From Candidatus Thorarchaeota archaeon MP11T_1 (GTDB lineage: Archaea; Asgardarchaeota; Thorarchaeia; Thorarchaeales; Thorarchaeaceae): 64,000 bases of DNA. The notes beneath the pieces were generated by a model. That model did not search any database. It saw nothing but the letters and a program-made list of their open reading frames with translations, and was not told the origin of the DNA. Location of the stretch: assembly GCA_002825515.1 (NCBI GenBank), contig PJET01000001.1, positions 1-64,000 of the forward strand. Direction: 5' to 3'. Positions within the stretch are counted from its first letter, which is position 1; every line of letters starts with the position of its first letter. The position numbers and the translations under genes were made by a program. Below, piece after piece: positions 1 through 9,282 of this stretch.

Positions 1-53
1 ACCTCAGGGTCATTCCACGCACGCTTTGCATCGGGTCTGATTAGTCGCCACAT
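1..53 (-). CDS. Possible start of a truncated protein (runs off the window)
   Basis: An ATG on the minus strand at 53 opens a frame that stays open to the window edge, reading MWRLIRPDAKRAWNDPE. It sits 51 bases after the stop of the upstream minus-strand gene, so it could be the next gene of the same operon. No clear ribosome binding site precedes it and only 17 residues are visible, so the call rests on an open frame and ordinary-looking composition. It cannot be assigned to a family. Confidence 0.25.
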   Translation of the reverse strand, partial: MWRLIRPDAKRAWNDPE

Positions 54-104
54 AACACTACAACAACAGGCATCTTAGGATAAAAGGACTATGAGAGAGG
101 AGTT

Positions 105-1079
105 TCATACCATTGATGATGTCGAACTTTCCATAAGATGTGCAAGTGTAGCAGCTAGAACGATGACACGATGCTTGAGCCAAAAATGCGTGATGTTTTG
201 ATCGCTCTCTAGGAGTTTCCTTGACGCTAGGAGGCTAGATTGAGATGGTGGAACAGTGGAAAACAAGCATCGTTCAGATATTGCAGCCTCATCAACAAAC
301 CAGTTCTTGAAATCTTTCGCAAAGGTTTGATTTCTCTCAGGATGATTGAAGTCATCAAGCCGCAACCAGTTCAGTGCAAAGACTGCATCAGCATCTTTGA
401 GAACTCCCTCGAATTCGTTTTCTTCCTCAAAAAGCACATTAGAACACATTGAGGTGTCTCGAGCGACCCTTCTTACTCTGTTGAGGAATGAGAACTCAGT
501 TGGAGTGACTAGACGCACATTAGCACCAAAAGCGAGGGCTGTGATTAATAGACTATGTGCTGGAGCAGGATTCACAAAAGCGTTCCCAAAACCCCAAGTC
601 ACTACAATCTGTTTCCCTGAAACACTCCCCAAACGTGATTCAAGACCCAAAAGAGCAGTCAGTGCATCCTGCCATGCGTAAACATCGTCATGCAGACTGA
701 CAAGTGGCACATGAGATGCTTGTGCAAACTGGTTCGTGAGAATCCTTCCTTCTCCAAAAGTATCACTACTGGAAAATGCAGTCAATAGAAAATCCACAGC
801 TTCACTTGACATCTTCACGGAATCAAGCATTGCATCCGTTGACATAGTCGCAGCATTATGCCACCCTAAGTCAACAAGTTCGTGGTCAAGCCGAGCAGCT
901 GTGATATCAGTGACCTGAGTCTCTAATGGTGAGGCTCCATAAAAGATGCGACCAATTACCTTGACTTTTTTGAGAGGGTCACGAGTTACTGAAAATCCAG
1001 ATGTGTCTATACTCTTCGCTATCTTGATGATGTTTTGAAGCATTGGTCTAGTGGGAAGTACATCATTATTGGGAGTCAT
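105..1079 (-). CDS. Aspartate/ornithine carbamoyltransferase-like protein with divergent motifs
   Basis: The protein resembles the carbamoyltransferase superfamily in overall order: an N-terminal half with a SLHDDVYAWQDAL stretch at the place of the HPxQ-type motif, followed by GKQIVVTWGFGNAF and a segment like the second, amino-acid-binding domain. It is closest in feel to the YgeW group of unknown specificity. The usual carbamoyl-phosphate motif STRTR and the HCLP motif are not evident, so the reaction is uncertain and activity may be lost or changed. An upstream in-frame ATG at 1142 is possible, but the ATG at 1079 leaves room for the divergent purB promoter. The stop is TGA. Confidence 0.55.
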   Translation of the reverse strand: MTPNNDVLPTRPMLQNIIKIAKSIDTSGFSVTRDPLKKVKVIGRIFYGASPLETQVTDITAARLDHELVDLGWHNAATMSTDAMLDSVKMSSEAVDFLLTAFSSSDTFGEGRILTNQFAQASHVPLVSLHDDVYAWQDALTALLGLESRLGSVSGKQIVVTWGFGNAFVNPAPAHSLLITALAFGANVRLVTPTEFSFLNRVRRVARDTSMCSNVLFEEENEFEGVLKDADAVFALNWLRLDDFNHPERNQTFAKDFKNWFVDEAAISERCLFSTVPPSQSSLLASRKLLESDQNITHFWLKHRVIVLAATLAHLMESSTSSMV

Positions 1080-1189
1080 TGCTGTTATACATCCTGCAAC
1101 AGTCACTGATAATATGTTTCCTACAAGACCCTTTCTGGGCAAATCATATCAGGAGAATTGAATTCAAACAAATAGGAGTGTTGAACATC

Positions 1190-2548
1190 ATGCCAGTGAG
1201 TCCAATCGACTTTGGAAGGTACGGCCATCAAGAGATGATCTCAATATTTGAAGAGGAGAATAGACACTCACTCTGGTTGAAGGTCGAAGCGGCAGTCGCA
1301 AATGCTCAAGCAGAGATTGGTCTGATACCAAAGGATGCGGCCAAAGACATCCATGACACAACTAAACCAGACATTGTAACATTGGACCGAACAATGGAGA
1401 TAGAGAAGAAAACTAGGCATGATGTTGTTGCACTTGTTGAGGCAATCGCTGAACAGTGTAAAGGTTCTGGTGCAAGGTGGGTTCATTTTGGTCTGACTAG
1501 TAACGACGTTAAAGACACAACTGTTGGACTCCAATTGAAGAGCGCGTTCGAGATTATCATGCCGCAACTCGATAAACTCTGTGAAACTCTAAGCAAAAGG
1601 GCAAAAGATACTGCAAGTCTTATCGCAGTTGGTCGATCGCATGGACAACATGCGGTACCAATCACATATGGTCTTAGATTTGCAGTCTGGCTTGACGAGA
1701 TAAGACGTCACAAGGTGAGATTACAAGCAGCACAGACTCGGTCGGCTGTGGGAAAAATTGCTGGAGCCACTGGGAGTCATGCAGCACTTGGGCTACAAGG
1801 GATTGAACTTCAGAAATTGGTCTTGACCAAACTTGGATTAAGCGTACCGATAGCTACTACTCAGATCGTGCAACGGGATCGCATAGCTGAAGTAATCACA
1901 GGTTTAGCTAACCTTGCTTCTAGCATTGATAAGATTTCAACTGATCTTAGAAATCTACAGCGCACGGAGATTGGTGAAGCATTCGAGCCCTTCGCAAAGG
2001 ATAAACAGGTTGGATCATCTGCGATGCCCCATAAACGGAATCCAGTGACTTGCGAGAAGATCTCTGGAATTGCTAGGATAGTGAGGTCTCTTGTACCGCC
2101 AGCTCTTGAGAATATTATCAGTTGGGAGGAACGGGACATATCACACTCTTCAACTGAGAGATTTATTCTACCTCAGGCGTTCATCCTGACTGATTATATA
2201 GTGAGAGAGATTACCCGAGTTTTAGATGGATTGACAATTGATGAGCATGCAGTGAGAAGAAACCTCAATCTCACCAAAGAGTCGATTCTGAGTGAACTCA
2301 TTGTTACTGTGCTTATACAAAGAGGGTTCGAACGTTTGAAAGCACATGAAAAGTTAAGGGCTCACAGTCAAGCAGCTCTACAAAGTAATAGAGGACTTCT
2401 CGATGTTGTGAAAAACGACCCAGACCTTAGAAACTTTATCAACGAAGGTGCTTTTGATGTTGAGAGATATTACGACAACATAAGAGATGTTTCAAGAAAG
2501 ATTGTTGACGATGCATTTTCTGAATATAAGAAGACATTTCCTAAGTAG
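1190..2548 (+). CDS. purB: Adenylosuccinate lyase
   Basis: This is the fumarase/aspartase-superfamily lyase that splits SAICAR and adenylosuccinate in purine synthesis. The family signature GSSAMPHKRNP lies near residues 274-284, and the histidine-bearing segments SHGQHAVPITYG and the TSNDVKDT motif are also present. The length, about 452 residues, is normal. The ATG at 1190 is preceded by AGGAG with a spacing of 11 bases; the open frame extends upstream but those residues do not look like the family. It is divergent from the carbamoyltransferase-like gene, and no other purine gene adjoins it. Confidence 0.93.
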   Translation: MPVSPIDFGRYGHQEMISIFEEENRHSLWLKVEAAVANAQAEIGLIPKDAAKDIHDTTKPDIVTLDRTMEIEKKTRHDVVALVEAIAEQCKGSGARWVHFGLTSNDVKDTTVGLQLKSAFEIIMPQLDKLCETLSKRAKDTASLIAVGRSHGQHAVPITYGLRFAVWLDEIRRHKVRLQAAQTRSAVGKIAGATGSHAALGLQGIELQKLVLTKLGLSVPIATTQIVQRDRIAEVITGLANLASSIDKISTDLRNLQRTEIGEAFEPFAKDKQVGSSAMPHKRNPVTCEKISGIARIVRSLVPPALENIISWEERDISHSSTERFILPQAFILTDYIVREITRVLDGLTIDEHAVRRNLNLTKESILSELIVTVLIQRGFERLKAHEKLRAHSQAALQSNRGLLDVVKNDPDLRNFINEGAFDVERYYDNIRDVSRKIVDDAFSEYKKTFPK

Positions 2549-2594
2549 ACAAGATGATATGAAGGAATGAAACTAGGAGGAGTAGTGAATCACT

Positions 2595-3362
2595 GTGAAG
2601 AAACTATTAGTCACATTGACTCCATCGGAGAGCAAAAGGTTGATTGCAAAGGGGTTGCTTGCACTTGACCTCATTCAGGAAGCCCTAGAGAGTGGGTATC
2701 TCTGTGTAACACTGGGAACAACATCTGGATATCTCGTTGAAGAGATTCTTGGTGAGTATGACAAGACTCGCCACATTGCTGGGATTACTGTACCAAAAGG
2801 ACTCTCCGTCACTGACAAAGAAACAAGAGCATTTGATGCCATATTCCATAAAGGAGAGTATATTGAGAACAAGAAAGTCATCGATGTTTTGGACAAGATG
2901 GGACCAAAAGATGTCATCGTAAAGAGTGCAAACGCTCTTGATGAGAACTATGTGCCAATCGTTCTACTTGCCAGTGAAACAGGGGGTACTGTCGGGTCGT
3001 TCATTGGTTCTGCAGCTGCGAGGAACATCAAGGTGATTGTTCCAGTTGGACTTGAAAAGTCAATACCAGTCGCGTATGAGGAGTTTTGCGGCCAGTTTGG
3101 AATGGATGACTGGGATTATGCTATTGGAACGCCAGTGGGAGCCATTGCCCTTATAGAAGGTATTGCCTTCACTGAGATTGAAGCTATTGAGGCGCTTTTT
3201 GACGCTACCGCAATTCCCATTGCAGCTGGTGGAGTCAATGGCGCAGAAGGTTCAATAAGCCTATTCATTGAAGGTGACGATGACGAGATTGCGCAGGCTT
3301 ACGAGTTCTTCAAAGACCTCAAAGGCGAGCCACCATTCCCAAAGGTTAATCGAGTTAAGTAA
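2595..3362 (+). CDS. Conserved archaeal protein of unknown function
   Basis: A 255-residue soluble protein that starts at GTG after the ribosome site GGAGGAG (about 2576-2582). It opens with KKLLVTLTPSESKRLIAKG and shows glycine-rich loops (TLGTTSGYLVEEI, ASETGGTVGSFIG, AIGTPVGAI, AAGGVNGAEGS) typical of a nucleotide- or CoA-binding alpha/beta fold. I recall similar proteins in methanogens, but cannot name the family or a reaction. It lies 46 bases downstream of purB and 17 bases upstream of the ABC ATPase gene, so it is probably co-transcribed. No membrane segments or metal motifs are visible. Confidence 0.7.
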   Translation: MKKLLVTLTPSESKRLIAKGLLALDLIQEALESGYLCVTLGTTSGYLVEEILGEYDKTRHIAGITVPKGLSVTDKETRAFDAIFHKGEYIENKKVIDVLDKMGPKDVIVKSANALDENYVPIVLLASETGGTVGSFIGSAAARNIKVIVPVGLEKSIPVAYEEFCGQFGMDDWDYAIGTPVGAIALIEGIAFTEIEAIEALFDATAIPIAAGGVNGAEGSISLFIEGDDDEIAQAYEFFKDLKGEPPFPKVNRVK

Positions 3363-3379
3363 AGTGAGAGAATCCAACA

Positions 3380-4156
3380 ATGCAGAGTGATATTGTCATA
3401 TCAACTAAAGGACTTACCAAGATTTTCGAGAGAGGGAAAAAAAGAGAGGTAGTGGCTCTCGATAATGTAGACTTGGATATTAAGCGCGGGGAGGTCTTTG
3501 GTCTCTTGGGGCCTAATGGTGCCGGGAAGACAACTCTCATCCGTATCTTGGTTGGACTGCTTACACCCACTGAGGGTACAGCCAATGTCCTTGGCAAAGA
3601 TGTGGTTCAGGAAATTGATGAGATCAGGGAGAGAGTTTCGCTCCTACCCCAAGAAGCTGGAATTTACAACAGGCTAACAGCACGTGAGAACTTGGTCTAT
3701 TATGGGGGACTCTATGGAATTTCTGAAGATGCTCTGAACCAACGTGCAGACAACCTTTTGGACTTGGTAGGGTTACGAGACCGGGAGGACTATCAAGTCA
3801 AAGGTTTCAGTGGAGGAATGAAGCGGAAGGTCCTTGTTGCTCGGGCATTGATCATCGAACCAGAGATAGTCTTCATGGACGAACCAACAACAGGCGTAGA
3901 CACACTCGGTGCACGAGTTGTCAGAAATGTTCTGAAGAGACTTAGCTCCGAAGAGAAGAGAACAATCATTCTTACCACTCATGATCTCAATGAGGTTTCT
4001 GAGCTTTGTGACAGAGTGGGGATTCTCAATGAAGGCAAGCTGGTGGCAGTTGGAAAACCAAGCGAACTAGAAGAGAAGTTCAAAGCAGCGAATCTGGAGG
4101 AAGTATTCACTGGTCTTGTTACTGGTGAAGGCGTCTATGGAGGTGTAGATAGATGA
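3380..4156 (+). CDS. ABC-2 type transporter ATP-binding protein
   Basis: The nucleotide-binding subunit of an exporter. Walker A GPNGAGKTT is at residues 43-51, the signature FSGGMKRK near 142, Walker B IVFMDEPTTG near 166, and the switch histidine follows in LTTHDLNE. The length, 258 residues, is typical of the drug/Na+/heme-export class. Its stop overlaps the start of the permease gene by 4 bases (ATGA), so the two make one transporter. The substrate cannot be read from the sequence. Confidence 0.9.
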   Translation: MQSDIVISTKGLTKIFERGKKREVVALDNVDLDIKRGEVFGLLGPNGAGKTTLIRILVGLLTPTEGTANVLGKDVVQEIDEIRERVSLLPQEAGIYNRLTARENLVYYGGLYGISEDALNQRADNLLDLVGLRDREDYQVKGFSGGMKRKVLVARALIIEPEIVFMDEPTTGVDTLGARVVRNVLKRLSSEEKRTIILTTHDLNEVSELCDRVGILNEGKLVAVGKPSELEEKFKAANLEEVFTGLVTGEGVYGGVDR

Positions 4157-5355
4157 AACGGCCCTCTTTGAACGCGAAGACAGTATGGATGCTCAAGAAG
4201 GAGATAAAAGAAGTCTTACGCTCACGTTGGCTCATTCTAGGATTCATCATCAGCCCGATGTTTGCCTGGTTATTCCAAGGTGCATTCTTGTCATTTATTG
4301 TGGCTCAGACATCTGAAGAGCCAGAGAGGGTCTTCATCACGATTGAGGATGATGGAGTATGGGGGAGGACTCTTTATGAAGAAATATACGCAAATAGGTC
4401 AGTGTTGCTCATTGATCCACTTGTAAATATTACAAGAGCGGAGGGAGAGGCATTAGTTGCAGAAAAAACTGTGTCAGTGTGGGTGTGGGTACCTGAAAAC
4501 TTCACACAGGAATTAAATGCGACAACCACTAGTACCATGGTCATTTGGGTAAATACAGGCAACTTCAGAGCGCAGGCTGCCGCAGCACGAATTGACGGAT
4601 TTTCTAGGCGAGTAATAGATTCTTTCATTGTCATTCGTGATCTAAATGTAAATTGGTACACAATCTCGCCAGAAGCAAATTACGGGCACTCCTTAGCGAT
4701 TTTTCTGGTTATGCTCACGTCAGTACTTGCACCAGCTCCGTATGTGGGACGTTCATTTGCTGGTGAACGAGAGAAGCATACCCTAGAGGCGCTCTTGGTC
4801 GTGCCAATGAGTCGGCTCAAAATTCTTGGCTCCAAGCTTGCCGCAGGACTTATCCTCCTCTTGATTTATTCATTATTCACAGCAGTTGGTATTCTTTCAT
4901 ACAACCTTTCAATCATCTTGAGGGTAGCTAATTATCCACCGGATATTCGAGATCTCAATATCAACATCTATACAGTGAATGTGCAAACAATACCACTAAT
5001 CATATTCTGTCAGTTACTTGTTCTACTGTGTGCGATTGGGATTGGCATTGTCATCTCATGTCTAGCAAAAGATCAAGCAACAGCCGAGTCTGTCAATAAC
5101 ATGGTCATGCTAATTCCTACCTTTGTGATTGGAATTCTAGGTTTCACTGGAAGTATCTTACAGTACAGCGGTGCCTTTGGTGTCTTTATCTTGGCAATCC
5201 CATTCACTCATGCAATCCTGTTCTTGAATGCGGTTCTGAGTGGAGTTGGTACACCAATTGGACTTCTAGGGAATGTGGCATATTTGATAGGGTTCACAGT
5301 GGTATTCCTGATAATTGGTGCTAAGCTCTTTGAGCGGGAGGCAATCATCAACTAG
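4153..5355 (+). CDS. ABC-2 type transporter permease
   Basis: A 400-residue membrane protein partnering the preceding ATPase. The first hydrophobic helix is near residues 20-50, followed by an extracytoplasmic region of about 120 residues, then five or six membrane helices in the C-terminal half. The loop GEREKHTLEALLVVPMSR is the hallmark of ABC-2 (NatB-like) permeases. Its end overlaps the convergent amidohydrolase gene by 4 bases. The substrate is unknown. Confidence 0.87.
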   Translation: MKRPSLNAKTVWMLKKEIKEVLRSRWLILGFIISPMFAWLFQGAFLSFIVAQTSEEPERVFITIEDDGVWGRTLYEEIYANRSVLLIDPLVNITRAEGEALVAEKTVSVWVWVPENFTQELNATTTSTMVIWVNTGNFRAQAAAARIDGFSRRVIDSFIVIRDLNVNWYTISPEANYGHSLAIFLVMLTSVLAPAPYVGRSFAGEREKHTLEALLVVPMSRLKILGSKLAAGLILLLIYSLFTAVGILSYNLSIILRVANYPPDIRDLNINIYTVNVQTIPLIIFCQLLVLLCAIGIGIVISCLAKDQATAESVNNMVMLIPTFVIGILGFTGSILQYSGAFGVFILAIPFTHAILFLNAVLSGVGTPIGLLGNVAYLIGFTVVFLIIGAKLFEREAIIN

Positions 5356-6746
5356 CGGATAGGCCATTTGGGCATGTTTTCTATCCCTGCTCGCTCCATC
5401 AACGCAGTACTATGTTCCCTTGCATTCTTCATGACTTCAGATTCATCAAGAGTAAGAAGGTGTTTGTTTTGCATGAGAATACGACCGTTCACAACCACTG
5501 TATCGACATACTCACCATTACCAGAATAAACCAGATTTGATACAGGATTGGTATGAGGCGTCAGACCTAACTCGTGCAGGTTAATTAGAATAAGATCTGC
5601 GAGCTTGCCTTTTTCTAGAGACCCAACCATATCTTGAATCCCCATAGCGACGGCCCCTCCAATCGTAGCCATCTCAATCGCTTCCTCAGCCGTAACAACC
5701 AAAGGATCATTGACATATGACTTGTGAATCAGTGCTGCAAGACGCATCTCGCGTATCATGTCATAGGTATTGTTTGATGGTCCTCCGTCGCAGCCAAGAG
5801 ACACAGGCACTCCAGCTTGAAGCATCTGTGGGACCTTGGCGAAACCTGACGCTAGTTTCATGTTGCTCGCTGGACAGTGGCTTATGTTTGACCTAGTCTC
5901 AGCAAGAACTTTGAGCTCGGAGTCTTCGAAGTGAATGCCATGGGCAAACACCATGTCTGGACCAAGAAGGTCATGCTGGCCAGCAAAAGTTGTCAGATTT
6001 GTTCCAAAGTTCTCCGTGACATAACGGACATCATCAACAACCTCACCGAGATGCATGGTCATTCTGGTCTGTTTCTCGCGTGTTCGTCTTGCTACATCTT
6101 TGAACAGCATTGGTGTCACAGCACCAAGTGACCGTAGTCCATACCATACCTGCAACCGACCATCAGCTTTTCCATGCCACTTCTTATACATCTCATCTGT
6201 TTCTTTTAGGCCAGAATCAGCATCTTCGATCATACCAGGATACATGATGTCAGCACTATCAGCATATCCCGTAGAATCCATAATGATTTTTGAGAGGGCG
6301 CCTCGCATTCCGACTCTTTCTACTGCCTTTGCTATGCCATCAAATCCGTATCTGGTGTGAATCATACATTCAATGAAGGAGGTTGTCCCGGTTCTAATCA
6401 TCTCAGCCATACACAACTCTGCAGAAACTCGACCATCATCCTTCGTGAAATTACCTTGGAGGACCCAGACATATTTCTTGAGCCAGTCAACAAGCGAAAC
6501 ATCATCAGCACAACCTCTGATAAGAGCCTGTGCAAGATGAGTGTGAGTGTCAATCAGTCCAGGCATAACCAACATTTTCCTCGCATCAATAACAAGTTCA
6601 GCTTTGTGACTCTTCATCTCCTCGGTCTTTCCAACATCCAAGATTGTGTCGTTCTCAATATAGATAGAACCATTTTCGATAATCTCACGTTTTGGGTTTA
6701 GGGTGAGTATGTAACCGTTTTTTATGAGAATTGATTTCGGTTGCAA
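5352..6746 (-). CDS. Amidohydrolase, probable 5-methylthioadenosine/S-adenosylhomocysteine deaminase
   Basis: A metal-dependent hydrolase of the cytosine deaminase/MtaD type. Zinc ligands are visible as DTHTHLAQ, the histidines in TMHLGE and FAHGIHF, and the aspartate in SLGCDGGPSNN; LIRGCADDVSLVDWLKKYVW is typical of the TrzA/AtzB/MtaD group. The TTG at 6746 was chosen because GGAGG sits nine bases upstream and the next residues (QPKSILIKNGYILTLNP) match the family start. A GTG at 6797 would add 17 atypical residues. It would deaminate MTA, SAH or adenosine; the precise substrate is inferred from the family. Confidence 0.82.
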   Translation of the reverse strand: MQPKSILIKNGYILTLNPKREIIENGSIYIENDTILDVGKTEEMKSHKAELVIDARKMLVMPGLIDTHTHLAQALIRGCADDVSLVDWLKKYVWVLQGNFTKDDGRVSAELCMAEMIRTGTTSFIECMIHTRYGFDGIAKAVERVGMRGALSKIIMDSTGYADSADIMYPGMIEDADSGLKETDEMYKKWHGKADGRLQVWYGLRSLGAVTPMLFKDVARRTREKQTRMTMHLGEVVDDVRYVTENFGTNLTTFAGQHDLLGPDMVFAHGIHFEDSELKVLAETRSNISHCPASNMKLASGFAKVPQMLQAGVPVSLGCDGGPSNNTYDMIREMRLAALIHKSYVNDPLVVTAEEAIEMATIGGAVAMGIQDMVGSLEKGKLADLILINLHELGLTPHTNPVSNLVYSGNGEYVDTVVVNGRILMQNKHLLTLDESEVMKNAREHSTALMERAGIENMPKWPIR

Positions 6747-6813
6747 GAGCTGCTGCCTCCGTGTAGAAGAAGTATCCACTGATGCGTGACATAACACTTA
6801 CGGTATAATGAGA

Positions 6814-8613
6814 CTAACTAGCAAGTTCAAATTTAATCTCAATTTTCAAGCCTTGAGTGGGCTTTCCCTTAACCCGATCTTTCACTTCAGGTGCATATCC
6901 ATACTTCTCAGCAAGTCTTCTGACCAGGTGAAGTCCGACTCCACCATAACGACGGGTGGGTTCAAAGAGCACCATTTTCTTTTCATCACTAAGACCAGGT
7001 CCATTGTCAGAAACACTTAGTGTGAGGGTCTTGCCTGACACCTTACCTTTGATTTGTACTAATTTCTTATCATCAGACAGGGGATTATGAACAACAGCAT
7101 TCTCAAGCAGATTCCAAACCAATTGGCTCAAGGCTTGATCAGCAAGCACCATAGCGTTGGAAGGAAGTTTCCCAAAACTCACCCGTACACCCCTTTGCTT
7201 GAACAATAGCTCAGACTCTGCATTAATCACTCGATTAATGTCTACAGGACAAAGAGGTTCTGTCTTTGCTTCTTCGGCTTTTCGAACCTTCTGAATAAGC
7301 TCAAGGCATCGAAGGGCACCATCCATAACGTATCTCTTTGATCTCAAAATCTGTTCAGGTGGTGAATCCTTCTCGAGGAAATCGCCGCCAGCAAGAATCA
7401 ATTGCAGTTGGTTACCAATATCATGGAGCAACAAATCAAGGAGGAAGTATATCTCAGCTTCAGCTTTTTTAATCTCGGAAATGTCAGTGAATATTGCTAT
7501 GCTACCCAAGAATTCGCCATCGGGCCCAAGCAATGGTGATGCTGAAACCATAACTGGTACTGTTCCTCCAGATTTATGTTTGAGTAGAGCCTCATAATGC
7601 TCGATTTTGCCCTTCTTTCGCTCCTCCATTTTTTCATGCACTTGGTTCTCTGTCCACCCGTGAAGAATGTCTGTGATAGGGATACCAATTAGAGTTTCGG
7701 GGTCATCACAACCCATCATTTTGCACAAGGCATCATTGGCAAGAACCATCACGCCATCAGCATTATCTACTCCTAAACCAGAGTCCATTGTTTCAATAAG
7801 GGACCTATACCTCCGCTCGCTTTCTTGAAGAGCAAACGCGCTTCTCTTCTCTTCTGTAATGTCGATAAGTTGTGCTACCGTCTTGATTTGTCCATCACGA
7901 CCGCGTATGGTTCCGACATTCATTCGAATATCTCGAACTTCACCATCTTTTCGGACGACTTTAAACTCATAAACAGAGGGGACAGTTTCACCTTTCTGAC
8001 GCTTACGATATCTGTTAGACACCAAATCCAAACTATCTGCATGTAAGAACTCTCTAAAGTCGTGATTGAGGAGTTCACTTCGTCGACGACCTAGAATGTC
8101 ACACATCTTATCGTTGACGTATTCAAACTTGTAATCATTACCAACCACAATGATTCCACTAAAACTGTAATAGTCCACTAAAAACTCTAGAATTTCCTTC
8201 CTATCTAATACTTTTTCTTCTGCAGCCACTCTACGACTTAAATCAATGATATATACAACAAACCCAACTGTTTCACCATTTTTAACTACTCGATCAGTGT
8301 AGACTTGCGTAGGAATTTTTACCTTATCACTCCGAACCACACGTAACGATATCGAAGATGGGGTTTCCCCATTGCTTAGTAGTTTCAGACCTTGGTCCAC
8401 TAAATCCTGTTGCTCTGGAGCCACAAGGTCATGCACTGTTACTTCATTCTCGAGTGAGTTTTTGTTCAATTTGAACAATTTGAGAGCTGCAGGATTTGCA
8501 TAGCATAAAACTGATTTTTCATCGAACTCGACCACAGGAATATGCATGGAGTCAGCTACTTCTCTGAACGCTTTCCTATCAGGGGACGGCTTTCGCTCAT
8601 AAGATCCGCTCAT
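6814..8613 (-). CDS. PAS-domain sensor histidine kinase
   Basis: A 599-residue cytoplasmic kinase with no evident membrane helix. Three PAS units follow one another (about 15-130, 140-255 and 265-385), the second and third with PAC ends such as GQIKTVAQLIDITEEK and GEFLGSIAIFTDISE. The phospho-acceptor is in DLLLHDIGNQLQL near 395, and the ATPase domain has N box LLENAVVHN, G1 SDNGPGL and G2 GGVGLHL. No response regulator lies nearby, so the partner is unknown. The gene is divergent from the ferredoxin/AOR pair, which might be a target; that is only context. Confidence 0.88.
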   Translation of the reverse strand: MSGSYERKPSPDRKAFREVADSMHIPVVEFDEKSVLCYANPAALKLFKLNKNSLENEVTVHDLVAPEQQDLVDQGLKLLSNGETPSSISLRVVRSDKVKIPTQVYTDRVVKNGETVGFVVYIIDLSRRVAAEEKVLDRKEILEFLVDYYSFSGIIVVGNDYKFEYVNDKMCDILGRRRSELLNHDFREFLHADSLDLVSNRYRKRQKGETVPSVYEFKVVRKDGEVRDIRMNVGTIRGRDGQIKTVAQLIDITEEKRSAFALQESERRYRSLIETMDSGLGVDNADGVMVLANDALCKMMGCDDPETLIGIPITDILHGWTENQVHEKMEERKKGKIEHYEALLKHKSGGTVPVMVSASPLLGPDGEFLGSIAIFTDISEIKKAEAEIYFLLDLLLHDIGNQLQLILAGGDFLEKDSPPEQILRSKRYVMDGALRCLELIQKVRKAEEAKTEPLCPVDINRVINAESELLFKQRGVRVSFGKLPSNAMVLADQALSQLVWNLLENAVVHNPLSDDKKLVQIKGKVSGKTLTLSVSDNGPGLSDEKKMVLFEPTRRYGGVGLHLVRRLAEKYGYAPEVKDRVKGKPTQGLKIEIKFELAS

Positions 8614-8790
8614 TGTCCCACATCTGTGTCCATAGCTAACTCCAAATCGCTCCGAATGTAGTGTTGGGCATTAGGTTCGACGAAGAGTGTCTTCATATAT
8701 TTTAGTTAGATGTATTCGTCCAAAGGCAACATCTTAAAGTGGCTAACGATAGAATCAGAGGGTTGAATATTCAATCGGAGAGACCGCTTA
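8614..8790. promoter_or_regulatory. Divergent promoter region between sensor kinase and ferredoxin/AOR genes
   Basis: This 177-base gap separates two divergently read genes, so it must hold both promoters. The segment CTTCATATATTTTAG around 8691-8705 is AT-rich and resembles an archaeal TATA box. No inverted repeat stands out. The start of the downstream ferredoxin is a TTG at 8791. Confidence 0.4.
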
Positions 8791-9282
8791 TTGAAGAGCT
8801 TCCTTGCAATTGACCTTCACAAATGCACTGGTTGTAGAAACTGTGAGTTGGCTTGTTCCGCCAAGCACGTCAAATCATTCAATCCAAGAAGGTCAAGGAT
8901 TCAGATTTTAAAGGATGAAACAAGAAACCTCGTGGTCCCAATGGTCTGTCTTCAGTGTGAGGAGCCACTGTGTGAACAGGATTGTCCAAACGGTGCAATC
9001 GTCTACAATGAGAAAGGCACTTTGTTTGTCAACAGTGATGTGTGCATTGGTTGCATGAACTGTGTGACAGCATGTGTCTACGGGGGGATAGAGATTGACC
9101 CGAAGACACTGAAGGCTGTGAAATGTGATTTATGCTCGGGAGACCCTGCATGTGTCAAAGCTTGTGATTACGGGGCGATCAGTCTTGTCGAAGCTAGAAA
9201 AGAAGGCTACAGAGCAAGGATGAAAGGCTTAGATATTGCCTTTCAAACAATTGACATAACAACCGAAGAGGTGGTTGAGTGA
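8791..9282 (+). CDS. Four-cluster [4Fe-4S] ferredoxin, partner of aldehyde oxidoreductase
   Basis: A 163-residue polyferredoxin of the HycB/AOR-partner type. Four cysteine groups are visible: CTGCRNCELAC, CLQCEEPLCEQDC, CIGCMNCVTAC and CDLCSGDPACVKAC, enough for four [4Fe-4S] clusters. It starts with TTG and its end overlaps the AOR gene by four bases (GTGA), so the two should form one electron-transfer unit in which this protein takes electrons from the tungsten enzyme. Confidence 0.88.
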   Translation: MKSFLAIDLHKCTGCRNCELACSAKHVKSFNPRRSRIQILKDETRNLVVPMVCLQCEEPLCEQDCPNGAIVYNEKGTLFVNSDVCIGCMNCVTACVYGGIEIDPKTLKAVKCDLCSGDPACVKACDYGAISLVEARKEGYRARMKGLDIAFQTIDITTEEVVE

